A DNA stretch of 64,000 nt from Candidatus Eiseniibacteriota bacterium (GCA_903844735.1 CAIMUX010000111.1:1-64000), one strand, 5' to 3'. Shown: positions 26,795-36,109, counted from the stretch's first letter. The notes: generated by a model from the sequence alone, not told the origin. Translations and numbers: made by a program.

Positions 26795-27640
26795 CTATCC
26801 TCGCACAGCTCTCCCCAGCTCCTCCACACTCTCAAACCACCAGTCCAGCTTCACCCGCCGCATCTCCCCGTCTGGGTCGAACCCCCAGGCGACACCGCAG
26901 ACCGGCATACCGGCCGCCCGTGCGGCCTGTACATCCGGCAGCGAGTCCCCGATCATCGCTGCGCGGTCGGGAGCTATATCGGGGAGCGAGCCGGCGGCGA
27001 CAGCGTGGCCGGAGGCCCGCCCGCGGAGCGAATTCCCACCCCGCCGGTCATCCGGCGTCACAGCCGTGCAGAGCCGAAGCGCGTGCAGCAAGGGCGCGGG
27101 ATCAGGCTTGCGCACCGGCAACGAGTCCCCGCCCAGCACCACGACGAAAGAGTCCAGAAGTCCCATCCGCCGCAGAATCTCGAAGGTAGCGTCTTTCGGC
27201 TTATTGGAGACAATCGCCATAAGCCGCCCCCGTTCCGCCAGTTCGCGCAGGATCTCCGGCATGCCGGGATAGGCGACCGTGGTATCCATGAGGTGGCGCC
27301 AGTAGTGCGCACGGAACACATCGACGCCGTGCTCGATCTCCGATGCATCGCGCGCCGGCCTCCCGGCTTCGGCCAGACAGCCGGCCACAAGGACATTCAC
27401 GCCGCGGCCGACATGGCGAATCACCTGGGCAAGATCGAGCGTCGAACGTCCCAACTCACGCAGCATTTCGACGACGCCGGTGGCGATGTCGATCCGGGTG
27501 TCGGCGATGGTCCCATCCAGGTCCCAGATGAGAACGCGATCGGGGTCAGCCAATCCGTTCGGGACACAAGGCGCGCCCGAAGCGGCCCCATCGCCCCCCC
27601 CGGGGTCGCGCAGGTCGCCGGGGTCGCGCGGGCCGCACAT
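26795..27640 (-). CDS. HAD-superfamily phosphatase, phosphoglycolate-phosphatase-like
   Basis: The product is 281 residues. HAD motif I is IWDLDGTIADT near residue 38 (nucleophile Asp). Motif II is AIVSNKP, the Lys of motif III lies in VRKPDPAP, and motif IV is MIGDSLPDVQAARAAGM. The cap type matches Gph/PpaX enzymes that dephosphorylate 2-phosphoglycolate or similar. About 30 Gly/Ser-rich residues with no known match interrupt the segment before motif IV. The ATG shares one base with the GreA stop (TGATG), so it is the downstream gene of a coupled pair. Confidence 0.85.
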   Translation of the reverse strand: MCGPRDPGDLRDPGGGDGAASGAPCVPNGLADPDRVLIWDLDGTIADTRIDIATGVVEMLRELGRSTLDLAQVIRHVGRGVNVLVAGCLAEAGRPARDASEIEHGVDVFRAHYWRHLMDTTVAYPGMPEILRELAERGRLMAIVSNKPKDATFEILRRMGLLDSFVVVLGGDSLPVRKPDPAPLLHALRLCTAVTPDDRRGGNSLRGRASGHAVAAGSLPDIAPDRAAMIGDSLPDVQAARAAGMPVCGVAWGFDPDGEMRRVKLDWWFESVEELGRAVRG

Positions 27641-30456
27641 CAGGACGGCAGTGGCAGGTCGCTCCCCGGAAGGCCGGTCTTGCCTGCTTCCCCGAGCCCG
27701 GCCTCCGCTGGTTGCGTCTCGGGCAACCGCAGCCGAATCGATCGCACGAAGAAATCCAGCGTCTCCCCTTCGATCGGTACCCTGACTTTGTCACCCACGC
27801 GGCGGCCGAGAAGCGCGCCCCCCAACGGCGCGGCATACGACAGGACCTCCGGTCCGTGGTAGTCGTCTCCCTCGCCGAGAATCCAGTACGTGCGGGCAGC
27901 TCCCGAAATCGGCTCTTCGAGCCGGACTTCGGTTCCCGGCGCCGCGCGGCCATCCGGTGGATGGTATTCCTCGATGACCGTGGCCCGCTCCAGCCGCAGA
28001 CCCATGCTTGCGAGGCGCGCAGTGTAGTCGCGCTGCTTTGCTTTGGCCGCGGAGAACTCGGCGTTTTCACTGAGGTCGCCGAGATCACGCGCCCGCGCGA
28101 TCGTCTGGGCTAGTGTGGTGTGCAACTCGCTGTCGAGGCGCTGGATCTCCCTCCTCAGCTTCTCAAAGGTGGCCCGCGTCATCATTTCGGGCGGCAGGAT
28201 CAGGGTGTCCTGCTCGGCGTGGCTGAGCAGCATCTGGTTGGTGCGCGCCATCCGTTCCGTGCGCAGATCGCGCAAGAGCTGATCAAAACCGCCCGCGCGC
28301 ATAATGTTTTCCAGCGGCTGCAGAAACCGCTCCGACGTCCGCCAGCGCCGGATGAGATTGGAGACGCGGTCGATCTGTGTCTCTGATGGCGAGGTCTTCA
28401 ACAGAAGCTCGGTGAGCGTCGACTTGGGCCCCAGCACGGCAAGGGCCTGCTTGCGGATCGGCTCGCGGATCGTCGTCTCGATCAGGACCGCTGCCCCGTA
28501 GGCCGCATCCCAAACCGGCGGGGCGAACGGCTCGCGCAGGCTCTCCCTGACGGTCGAGAGCGCGATGACGGCGAGCGCCGCCACGGGCCGGTTGTTCGGC
28601 TGTTCGATCAGTTCGGCGAGCAGGCCGCGCGCGGAATCCGGCTCGCTCCGCAGTCGCTCCAGGGCCAGCTCGCGGACCTCGTGGTAGCGCGAAGAAAGGG
28701 CGAAGCAGGCTGTCTGCCTCCACAGCTTCATATGCCCCAGTCCCACCGTGACTAGCAGCGTCTGATCGAGGAGGTCGGCAAAGGTCGATGCCTCGTAGTT
28801 CCCGTCCAGAACCCCGGCCAAGGCCTCGATGAAATCTTCGTCGACACGGCGCTGCCAGCGGTGGAGCTGAAGTCCGATCGCCATCTTCTCTTCGGCGTTG
28901 GTCTTGTCCTGTCGCGCCCAACGCTGCAGGATCGATGTATAGATGCGAGCGGCCCGCCCAGTCTCATCGGGATGCTGATCGAGAAAGCGGCGGATCAGGT
29001 TCAGGTTCGGACGCACGCCACGCCGCGGAACGATCACCGGCAGCGCCAGCTCTTCTCCATCGGATGCTGTGCGGATGCGGTAGGTCTGGCGGAATGCCTG
29101 CGAGAGATCGAAGCGATCGTCCTGTTCGATCAAGGTCTTGGCCGTCTTCCACCAGGCGGTCCACTGCGAAAGAGCGAGCACTTCCTCGGTGACAAGCACC
29201 CGCTTCAGATCCTGCGTGGTGGCCGAACCACCGAGTTGGCGAATCGCAAGGAAAACGATCCCCTCGGGATCATCCTTGGCCTTGCTCTTCAGGCCGGCCG
29301 GATCCTGCACTTTCAGGACGCGAAGGTCGTCGGCCGGGACCACGGTGAGAGCACGCTTGGCCAGGGCTACGGTCATGCGGTGGTTGCTCGCCTCCTGAAA
29401 ATCGAGGATCAGGGTCTCGCCGTCGTTGAGGCGAATGCGCCCAATCCCCCACGAGGCGTGCATGACAAAGTACCCCGGCGCGAGCGCCAGCATCGGCTCC
29501 AGAGCCTTCACGGCCGTCTCGACGTTGGCTTCCGGGTCGAGAAGACCGCTGCGGTTCATGAGGTCGTGGATGCCATCGGCCTCAGGGAACGCCTCGGGGG
29601 CCAGATCACTCAGCCAGCGGCGAATCGTGGTGCCGGAGGGCATCTGGGGCAGGAGGCTGAGAAGATTTCTCCACAGATCGGGCAGGAGCTTGGCCCGGCG
29701 CAGCGCGGGGAGGGCCAGCTCGATGATAGCTTCTACACGTCCCCATCCGCTCTGGTCCGTCGGCTTTTTAGGCACCGCCTGCTCGCCGAGTTTCTTCAGA
29801 GCGGTGACCACATGGCGAAGAACCAGCGGGTTGTCCGACTCCGCAACCTTGAGCAGCGTCTCCTCGATGGACGCATGCCGCTTCAGCGCCACGAAGCCGT
29901 CGAGCGATTCGGCCCAGTATTCGTACGCCTCCCCGAGGAGCGAGCGACCTTCGGCCGTTTCGGCCCCACCCGCCTTCGCCGCTGAGCGCGAACGGTCATC
30001 GCCCATGAGGCCGGCCAGACGGCACTCGTCAGGGAAGAGGCCGTAGGCCTTGTGCAAGAACGCCGGGTCGAGATCCTCGAACCCGGCGCTCTCGAAAGCC
30101 TTGGCGACCTGGAGGGCGGCATCGACATTCGGCTGGTAGTCGAGCGCCCTCCCGCAGAGCAAGGCGAGGGCGGGCCAATGGCTCTCCTGTTCCAGCTTGC
30201 CTGCCAGCCGGAGCACCGACGGCCAGGCCAGATCCGGCTTGCCCAGGCGGAAGAGGGAAAACCCGTGGACATAGAATCGGGCCTGGTCGACCGCCGAGCT
30301 CTTCGGGGGGGCCTCGGTCTCGTTGGCAAGCATCGGCAGGAGGTTCTCCTCCTCCGCCACATCGAGGATGTGGTCGAGCGGCTCGAACGGGTCGGGACGA
30401 AGGGCGGGGTCGAGAACGGCCTGGGTCAACTGCTGCTTGAGAAGATCGCTTTCCAT
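27640..30456 (-). CDS. Giant GreA-family transcription elongation factor fusion
   Basis: The product is 938 residues, about six times normal GreA. The C terminus (from about 760) is a full GreA/GreB module. A coiled coil carries the tip LGDLSENAEFSAAK (catalytic acidic residues kept), then an FKBP-like domain ending near LGRRVGDKVRVPIEGE. The first 750 residues are helical repeat-like sequence with no clear named domain, plus a region near 330-400 resembling the CarD/Mfd-type interaction fold (SWGIGRIRLNDGETLILDF). Spirochaetes carry comparably long GreA proteins, so this is a known but unusual architecture. It should rescue backtracked RNA polymerase. GGAGGT precedes the ATG. Confidence 0.85.
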   Translation of the reverse strand: MESDLLKQQLTQAVLDPALRPDPFEPLDHILDVAEEENLLPMLANETEAPPKSSAVDQARFYVHGFSLFRLGKPDLAWPSVLRLAGKLEQESHWPALALLCGRALDYQPNVDAALQVAKAFESAGFEDLDPAFLHKAYGLFPDECRLAGLMGDDRSRSAAKAGGAETAEGRSLLGEAYEYWAESLDGFVALKRHASIEETLLKVAESDNPLVLRHVVTALKKLGEQAVPKKPTDQSGWGRVEAIIELALPALRRAKLLPDLWRNLLSLLPQMPSGTTIRRWLSDLAPEAFPEADGIHDLMNRSGLLDPEANVETAVKALEPMLALAPGYFVMHASWGIGRIRLNDGETLILDFQEASNHRMTVALAKRALTVVPADDLRVLKVQDPAGLKSKAKDDPEGIVFLAIRQLGGSATTQDLKRVLVTEEVLALSQWTAWWKTAKTLIEQDDRFDLSQAFRQTYRIRTASDGEELALPVIVPRRGVRPNLNLIRRFLDQHPDETGRAARIYTSILQRWARQDKTNAEEKMAIGLQLHRWQRRVDEDFIEALAGVLDGNYEASTFADLLDQTLLVTVGLGHMKLWRQTACFALSSRYHEVRELALERLRSEPDSARGLLAELIEQPNNRPVAALAVIALSTVRESLREPFAPPVWDAAYGAAVLIETTIREPIRKQALAVLGPKSTLTELLLKTSPSETQIDRVSNLIRRWRTSERFLQPLENIMRAGGFDQLLRDLRTERMARTNQMLLSHAEQDTLILPPEMMTRATFEKLRREIQRLDSELHTTLAQTIARARDLGDLSENAEFSAAKAKQRDYTARLASMGLRLERATVIEEYHPPDGRAAPGTEVRLEEPISGAARTYWILGEGDDYHGPEVLSYAAPLGGALLGRRVGDKVRVPIEGETLDFFVRSIRLRLPETQPAEAGLGEAGKTGLPGSDLPLPS

Positions 30457-30643
30457 GTTCTGCTGGCACCTCCGAGGGTCTCCAGCGGGGGTCCAGCAGA
30501 AAGCTGACCCCCGAGGGAAGACAACAACGCAGTCTAGCAGAACGGCACGAGGGTTGTCAGTGAAGGAAATCGTTCTTCCATGCGACCATCAATCTCCGCG
30601 AAGTTTTGCGTCGCAGTTGAGATTCTGAAACGAGTCCTACTGG

Positions 30644-30685
30644 CTTCAGACTTCGGGCTTCAGACTTCGGGCTTCAGACTTCGGG
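30644..30685. repeat. 14-bp tandem repeat, three copies
   Basis: Three perfect copies of CTTCAGACTTCGGG run in tandem between the GreA gene and the VOC pseudogene. They resemble simple intergenic filler seen in many GC-rich genomes. No further role is visible. The surrounding 30457-30850 stretch contains no convincing gene. Confidence 0.75.
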
Positions 30686-30852
30686 CGTCGGGCCGGAGGG
30701 CATCGAGTAGTCTCTGGAGGCCGCGAATCAGCTCGCCGGACCGGGCCACAAGCTCGGCGTGATCCTCCACGCCCAGCATGCCAAGCCGGCGCGCCGGCCC
30801 CGGACGGGCCCCTGCTCATGCCACATCCCGAAGCCAGAAGCCTTCGAAGCTC

Positions 30853-31362
30853 AGATCGCAGTTCGGCGGAACCATCATCGGCGAGCCGTTCAACGTGATG
30901 AATGCCGGGCGGATGGTCCTTCTGAAGGATCCTCAGGGCGCGACGGTCGCGGCGTGGCAGTCGAAATCGCACATCGGCGCCGGGATTATCGATGAGATCG
31001 GCTCTCCTTGCTGGTCCGAACTCAACACCTCCGACTCCTTCGGCGTGGAGAAGTTCTACGAGAGCGTCTTCGGGTGGGGCGTGAGGACCGGCCCCATGCA
31101 AGCCGACACCTACACCGAGTGACTGGTGGGCGGCAAGTTCGCCGCGGGCACGATGCAGATTCTTCCCGAGTGGGGACCCGTCCCCCCGCACCTCCTCGCC
31201 TACCTCCGCGTCGGCAACTGCGATAAGACCGTCGCCAAAGCGGCCGCTATAGGGGCGAAGAACCTGGTCCCGCCCATGGATATCCCCAAGGTGGGACGCT
31301 TCGCCGTCATCCAGGATCCGCAGGGTGCGGTCTTCACGGTGATCGCTTTGAACCCGGCATAA
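30853..31362 (+). pseudogene. VOC-family (glyoxalase-like) pseudogene
   Basis: Two VOC modules in one frame match the two-domain glyoxalase/bleomycin-resistance-like proteins: FNVMNAGRMVLLKDPQG ... FYESVFGWGV, then GPVPPHLLAYLRV ... VGRFAVIQDPQGAVFTV. The first module lacks its N-terminal half and has no start. An in-frame TGA at 31120-31122 interrupts the second domain after YTE, where relatives carry an aromatic residue. A TGG-to-TGA change fits. A selenocysteine reading is unlikely, since the position is not a redox Cys. Confidence 0.7.
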
Positions 31363-31380
31363 GTCGTTACATACCTAGCC

Positions 31381-33735
31381 CTACACATGCTCCGTCCTCG
31401 AGATGATCTCGTCCTGTAACTCGTGGGCGAGGTCACAGAAGTAGTCGCTGTACCCGGCCACGCGGACGATCAGATCGCGATGGGCGTCCGGGTCCGTCTG
31501 CGCGGCCCGCAGCGTCTCGGCCCGGACGACGTTGAACTGGACATGGTGGCCGTCCATACGGAAGTAGCCGCGGACGAGCTGGGCCAGGCGACGGATCCCC
31601 TCCTCGCCCTCCAGGAGCGAAGGGGCGAACTTCATGTTGAGCAGCGTGCCGCCGGTCTTGATCTGGTCCATCTTGCCGGCGGACTTCAGCACTGCGGTGG
31701 GACCGCGGCGATCGGCTCCCTGCACCGGCGAGATCCCTTCGGAGAGCGGCTGTCCGGCCCGGCGGCCGTCGGGCATCGCCCCGGTGACCGAGCCGAAGTA
31801 GATGTGGCAGGTGGTGGGAAGCATCTCGACGCGGTACACCCCTCCATTGGTGTTCGGCCGGCCATCGATCATCCCGAATAACGAGCCGAAGGTGCGGACC
31901 ATGAGGCCGTCGGCGTAGTCGTCGTCGTTGCCGTACTTGCGAGTCTTGTGGAGGAGGCGCTGGCGGAGGGGCTCGTGCCCGACGAAGTCGTGGGCGAGCG
32001 CGTCCATCAGGCCGGACAGTCTGATGGCAGCCTCGTCAAAGACAAGCTGACGAATCGCGGACAGACTGTCGGTGCAACTGCCGATCCCGACAACTTGAAT
32101 GAAGGTGTTGTTGTAGCGAGCTCCGCCGGCGTTGTAGTCCCGGCCGTTCCTGATGCAGTCATCGATGAGTACAGAGAGGAACGGGGCGGGCATTTGGGTG
32201 GCATACATCCGCTCGATCAGCCTGTTGCCGCGAATCTTGATGTCGATGAAGTGGCGGAGCTGGGTCTCGAATGCGGCGTACAGATCTTCGAAGGTGCCGA
32301 AGCTCTCTCCCGGGCCGGTGTGCGGGCCAAGTTGCACACCCGTGCGCGAGTCACGACCGTCGTTGATGGCCAGTTCGAGGACCTTCACCAGGTTGAAGTA
32401 CCCGGTGAGGATGTACGCTTCCTTTCCGAACGCTCCCACCTCTACGCAGCCGCTGCACCCGCCCGCCCGGGCATCTTCGGGCGTCTTACCTTGCCGAAGT
32501 TGCTCTGCGACCACGGCGTCGGCGTTGAAGATCGAAGGAAAGCCGTATCCCCGGCGGACCACCCGCAGTGCGTGCTTGAGGAGGACGTCCGGAGTCTTGC
32601 GCGAGATCTGCACGTTGGTGCTGGGCTGCAGGAGGTGCATCTCGTCCACGATGTCCAGAAGAAGGTGTGAGATCTCGTTGCTGCCATCGGAACCGTCAGG
32701 GAGCAGACCGCCGAGATTGATGTTGGCGAAGTCGGTAAAGGTGCCGCTCTCCGCCGCGGTCACCCCCACCTTGGGCGGCGCCGGGTGATTGTTGAATTTG
32801 ACGAAGAACGCTTCGAGCAGCTCTCTCGCGTGCTCCTTCGTGAGACTTCCGTCGGCCAACCCGTGCTGGTAGAACGGTAGCAGGTGCTGGTCGAGGTGAC
32901 CGGGATTGAAGGCGTCCCACCCGTTCAGCTCGGTGATAACGGCAAGGTGGCAGAACCAGTAGTACTGGAGCGCCTCGTGGAAGTCGCGCGGAGCATGGGC
33001 CGGCACGCGGCGGCAGACCGCAGCGAGGTGGCGGAGTTCGTCGCGCCGACCCGGCTCGGTTTCCACGGCGGCGCGTTCCTCGGCCAGATCGGCGTGCCGC
33101 TCCGCGAAACGGATCACCGCCTCGCAGGCGATGCGCATCGCCTTCAGTTCCTCGTGCCGATCGTGCGCCTCGGCGTCGGTAGTCCAGTCGAGGGCGCAGA
33201 TGGCGGCGGCGATGTCGGCCTGAAAGTCGCGCATCCCTTTGCCGTAGATCTTGTTGTCGAGGACGGTGTGACCGGGGGCTCGCTGCTCCATGAACTCGGT
33301 GAACATCCCCGCTTCGTAGGCGCCTTTCCAATCAGCGGGCAGTTCGGCGAAGATGCGGTCACGCATGGAGCGGCCGTGCCAGTAGGGGATCACCGTCGTC
33401 TCGTAGGCATCTAGGCAGGCACGGTCGACGGCGTAGCTGGTCTTGGGCCGCGAGTCGAGGATCCGCAGGTCATCGAGGCTGTGGCAGGTCAGCTCCGGAT
33501 AGGTCGGGACGACCTTGGGCGCCGGGCCGCGTTCGCCGACGATCAGCTCGTCGGTGTCGTGATAGAGCGTTTTTTTGCCGCAGAGATGCTGGAAGCAGAG
33601 GGCTCGCATCACGGGCGCCGTATGACGCCCCTCGTTCTCCCGGTAGAACTGCGTCACCAAGATCGCCCGCTCCGCGGATAGAGCTGGAAGGGAGGCGAGG
33701 CTCCTCTGCCGTAATCGCTGTGTCCTCTGTGTCAT
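31381..33735 (-). CDS. hypD: Glycyl-radical enzyme, likely trans-4-hydroxy-L-proline dehydratase
   Basis: The product is 784 residues, full length for the family. The thiyl-radical site is GGCSGCVEVGAFGKEAYIL (Cys430, Glu432). The glycyl-radical loop is RVAGYSDYFCDL (Gly761). Residues I recall as catalytic or substrate-binding in Clostridioides difficile HypD (His160, Asp278, Asp339, Phe340, Cys434, Glu436, Tyr450, Gly765) have counterparts here at a constant minus-4 offset. HypD removes water from hydroxyproline to give pyrroline-5-carboxylate, strictly anaerobically. GGGAGA precedes the ATG. The activase gene lies 55 bases upstream on the same strand, so they form an operon. No proC is present nearby. 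Confidence 0.8.
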   Translation of the reverse strand: MTQRTQRLRQRSLASLPALSAERAILVTQFYRENEGRHTAPVMRALCFQHLCGKKTLYHDTDELIVGERGPAPKVVPTYPELTCHSLDDLRILDSRPKTSYAVDRACLDAYETTVIPYWHGRSMRDRIFAELPADWKGAYEAGMFTEFMEQRAPGHTVLDNKIYGKGMRDFQADIAAAICALDWTTDAEAHDRHEELKAMRIACEAVIRFAERHADLAEERAAVETEPGRRDELRHLAAVCRRVPAHAPRDFHEALQYYWFCHLAVITELNGWDAFNPGHLDQHLLPFYQHGLADGSLTKEHARELLEAFFVKFNNHPAPPKVGVTAAESGTFTDFANINLGGLLPDGSDGSNEISHLLLDIVDEMHLLQPSTNVQISRKTPDVLLKHALRVVRRGYGFPSIFNADAVVAEQLRQGKTPEDARAGGCSGCVEVGAFGKEAYILTGYFNLVKVLELAINDGRDSRTGVQLGPHTGPGESFGTFEDLYAAFETQLRHFIDIKIRGNRLIERMYATQMPAPFLSVLIDDCIRNGRDYNAGGARYNNTFIQVVGIGSCTDSLSAIRQLVFDEAAIRLSGLMDALAHDFVGHEPLRQRLLHKTRKYGNDDDYADGLMVRTFGSLFGMIDGRPNTNGGVYRVEMLPTTCHIYFGSVTGAMPDGRRAGQPLSEGISPVQGADRRGPTAVLKSAGKMDQIKTGGTLLNMKFAPSLLEGEEGIRRLAQLVRGYFRMDGHHVQFNVVRAETLRAAQTDPDAHRDLIVRVAGYSDYFCDLAHELQDEIISRTEHV

Positions 33736-33790
33736 AGCATGTCTCCCGGCGACCCTGATTCTTGTTGTTGGGGTTGCATCGTTTCGCCAC

Positions 33791-34675
33791 CTACCTCACG
33801 ACCTTGGCATCCTTCCCCGCGTCCGCGAAGATCTGGGCCATTTGCCCCAGTCGAAACGGGTTCAAGGACCCTGTCCCCGCGAGGCCGTAACTGCGGCCCA
33901 GTCGCGGGAATTTCGGCTCGCCTGCCCGGTGATACGGCAAGAGGTGCACCTCGCGGACTCCAGGAAGGGGCGCCAGAAACTCGACCGCGGCATGGACGGA
34001 GTCGTCGTCGTCATTGATCCCGGGGATGACCGGAATGCGGACCCAGAGGTTCCCGTGCTTCCAGGCGAGCGCTTTCAGGTTGTTGAGAATCATCGCGTTG
34101 GAGACTCCTGTGTACCGCCGATGCCGCTCATCGTTGACAAGCTTGAGGTCGTAGAGAAACAGGTCGGTGCGCTTCGCAACAGCCAGAAGGTCCGGCCACG
34201 AGGCGAACCCGCACGTGTCCACCGCGGTGTGGAGACCCACGGCCCGTGCTGCCTCCAGGGCCGCCAGGAGGAACTCCACCTGGCCCAGTGGCTCCCCACC
34301 CGAGAAGGTAACGCCGCCACCGGACTCCTCGTAGAAAGGCCCGTCTCTCAGGAATTCACGGATGAGACCGTCGACCTCGTATCGCCGCCCGACCATCCGG
34401 CGGGCGCCGGACGGACAGGCCTCAACACAGAGACCGCAGATGGTGCATGTTTCGGATAGATCGAGATCGGTGCTCTCGGGACAGGCATCCCGGCACGCGC
34501 CGCAGTGCAGACACCTGTGCTCCAGGGTCAGGACCGCCGCCTCCCCGTGCTGGCTCTCCGGGTTATGGCACCAGGCGCAGGCCAGCGGACACCCCTTCAT
34601 GAACACCGTCGTGCGGATCCCTGGACCATCCTGGATCGAAAAACGCTGGATGTCGAAGATCAGCGCGTCGGGCAT
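33791..34675 (-). CDS. Glycyl-radical enzyme activating enzyme (radical SAM)
   Basis: The product is 294 residues. The radical-SAM cluster motif is CPLACAWC near residue 30. Two ferredoxin-type 4Fe-4S motifs follow, CLHCGACRDACP and CTICGLCVEACP, as in activases of the non-pyruvate-formate-lyase class. The SAM-binding GGE motif appears in TFSGGEPLGQ. It installs the glycyl radical on the downstream enzyme. The ATG at 34675 with AAGGGG upstream begins at the family start MPDALIFDIQRFSIQDGPG; a longer form from 34714 is less likely. Confidence 0.9.
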   Translation of the reverse strand: MPDALIFDIQRFSIQDGPGIRTTVFMKGCPLACAWCHNPESQHGEAAVLTLEHRCLHCGACRDACPESTDLDLSETCTICGLCVEACPSGARRMVGRRYEVDGLIREFLRDGPFYEESGGGVTFSGGEPLGQVEFLLAALEAARAVGLHTAVDTCGFASWPDLLAVAKRTDLFLYDLKLVNDERHRRYTGVSNAMILNNLKALAWKHGNLWVRIPVIPGINDDDDSVHAAVEFLAPLPGVREVHLLPYHRAGEPKFPRLGRSYGLAGTGSLNPFRLGQMAQIFADAGKDAKVVR

Positions 34676-34792
34676 GCGAGATCCCCTTAAGTCCGGCTTG
34701 GCTTCCGGAATCACCTACAGGCGGTCCCGGCCGAACCCTGACGATACGCGGCCGGAAGCGGTCTAGGCTAGCGGCAGGTCCAACATCCAGGT

Positions 34793-34936
34793 GACCATCA
34801 CAATCAAGCTTCTCTTGTCGAGACGCTACCGTCCATTGGTAAGAATGTTCTGGACATCGGGTGCGGGAATGGCGATAATCCTTGTGGCTCCCTGTGGGGA
34901 TCGCATGTCGTGATCTTCCGGCGGGGGAGTGGATAG
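34793..34936 (+). pseudogene. Fragment of a SAM-dependent methyltransferase
   Basis: About 45 codons read HHNQASLVETLPSIGKN then VLDIGCGNGDN, a methyltransferase motif I. After that the sequence loses similarity and stops at 34934-34936. No start codon is present. It is an orphan gene scrap in the 34676-35196 gap. The rest of that gap shows only the palindrome at 34955. Confidence 0.45.
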
Positions 34937-34954
34937 CCTGAGTTCTGGGCATGG

Positions 34955-34967
34955 AGGGACAGTCCCT
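34955..34967. repeat. Short palindrome in intergenic region
   Basis: AGGGACAGTCCCT is a perfect 6-1-6 inverted repeat. The sequence resembles the core of some REP-like elements, but only one copy is seen in this window. Confidence 0.35.
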
Positions 34968-35196
34968 ACCAGCCCAATCCCATTCGCACTCTGTGCGCTT
35001 TTGGACGAAGCTCCGCTGACCTGACCACCTTTCTCTACCTTGCCGGACATCCTGTCAGTACTTCCCCGGGGCAGACGAAAGATCGGGAATCCAGCGACTC
35101 TGTCGGTGGCTCACTGAGGAAGTACTCGGGTCGTTTTCTGTACACAGGTTCGCGTTCGGTGCGGTGAACGGATCCGCAGAGGAAAGGTGTTCTATT

Positions 35197-35496
35197 ATGG
35201 CAAGCAAACTCTACGTCGGCAATCTCTCCTTCGACACCAGCGATGCCCACCTCCAGGAGCTCTTCGCGGCTATGGGTGAGGTCGTCTCCGCCAAGGTGGT
35301 CACGGATCGCGACACGGGGCGGGCCCGCGGGTTCGGCTTCGTGGAGATGGCCAACGACGAGGATGCCCAGAAGGCGATCGCGGCGCTCGACGGCCGCGAC
35401 TTCATGGGACGCAACCTGAAGGTCAACCCCGCGCAGCCGCGCGAGGGTGGCGGCGGCGGATCCCGGGGCGGTGACTGGAGCCGCGACCGCCGCTAG
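35197..35496 (+). CDS. RRM RNA-binding protein
   Basis: The product is 99 residues with one RNA recognition motif. RNP2 is LYVGNLSF (residues 5-12) and RNP1 is RGFGFVEM near 44-51. A glycine/arginine tail GGGGGSRGG follows. It belongs to the cold-shock-inducible Rbp type found in cyanobacteria and many Gram-negatives. AGGAAAGG lies upstream of the ATG. It is monocistronic and ends in a strong terminator. The leader from 35100 may hold temperature-responsive structure, which is not demonstrable by eye. Confidence 0.9.
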   Translation: MASKLYVGNLSFDTSDAHLQELFAAMGEVVSAKVVTDRDTGRARGFGFVEMANDEDAQKAIAALDGRDFMGRNLKVNPAQPREGGGGGSRGGDWSRDRR

Positions 35497-35526
35497 GCAG
35501 TCCAGGCATCACGCCGATCGGTTTGA

Positions 35527-35555
35527 GGGGAGGCTTCGGCCTCCCCTTTCTGTTT
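35527..35555 (+). terminator. Rho-independent terminator after the RRM gene
   Basis: GGGGAGGC and GCCTCCCC form a perfect 8-bp stem capped by a TTCG tetraloop, followed by TTTCTGTTT. This is the clearest intrinsic terminator in the window. Confidence 0.9.
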
Positions 35556-35773
35556 CGGTCCCCGGCCTCCCGTTTCTGTCGGACGTCCCGACCTCCGCAG
35601 TTGGCGGAAGCTCGTGGACGCTGACCCGCTAAGCCCTCAAATCACTCGCCGAGGAGTGTCCTCAATTCTGACCCCTGAATTCTGACTTCTGACTACCTGA
35701 GTAGTTACCTTCTGGCCAGCTGAGTAGTTACGATTCGTCCTGCCGATCTTGGCCAGAATGATCTCTTGACTTG

Positions 35774-35814
35774 CCATATTGATAAATTTTGGCTCACAAT
35801 ATGGTGGCTACGGG
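35774..35814. promoter_or_regulatory. AT-rich inverted repeat, possible operator
   Basis: CCATATTG at 35774 and CAATATGG at 35807 form a perfect 8-bp inverted repeat around 25 AT-rich bases, with TTGACT just upstream at 35766. No well-spaced -10 box is present. The gap from 35556 to 36109 also contains two copies of CTGAGTAGTTAC near 35700-35730. No gene is recognisable there. Confidence 0.4.
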
Positions 35815-36109
35815 GTCTGATTTGCCTGATACCGGCAACCGCGCTCCCGCGACAATCCTCACGCCGATCATCGACCCGGGTCCCGGCGGCTCGACGGTTC
35901 TCTCGGAGCCCCCAGGGATCCTGCGGCACCCGGGTTGTGGGCGCTCGTGCCGCGGCAGCCTGTGCGAGAAGGCGAGCGGCCCCAAGGAACTGTGCCGTCA
36001 GGACGAATCCGTGTGATGCGACCGACCGATTCGATCGATGTCAAATTGACGAATGACCTTGCTATTCATGATTGATGGAGTCAAGATGTGCTAAGGTGGG
36101 CTAACATTC

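Noticed and set aside
30660-30779. Minus-strand fragment MLGVEDHAELVARSGELIRG..., like the C terminus of four-helix-bundle proteins
   Set aside because: Only 39 residues ending inside a 14-bp repeat; the similarity is too weak to call a gene.
31120-31122. In-frame TGA in the VOC gene as a second selenocysteine codon
   Set aside because: The position is normally aromatic, not a redox Cys, and the gene is also truncated at its 5' end; a nonsense mutation is simpler.
36054-36105. Promoter upstream of the YvlB-like gene
   Set aside because: TTGACG- and TTGCTA-like boxes exist, but no -10 box at 16-18 base spacing is convincing.
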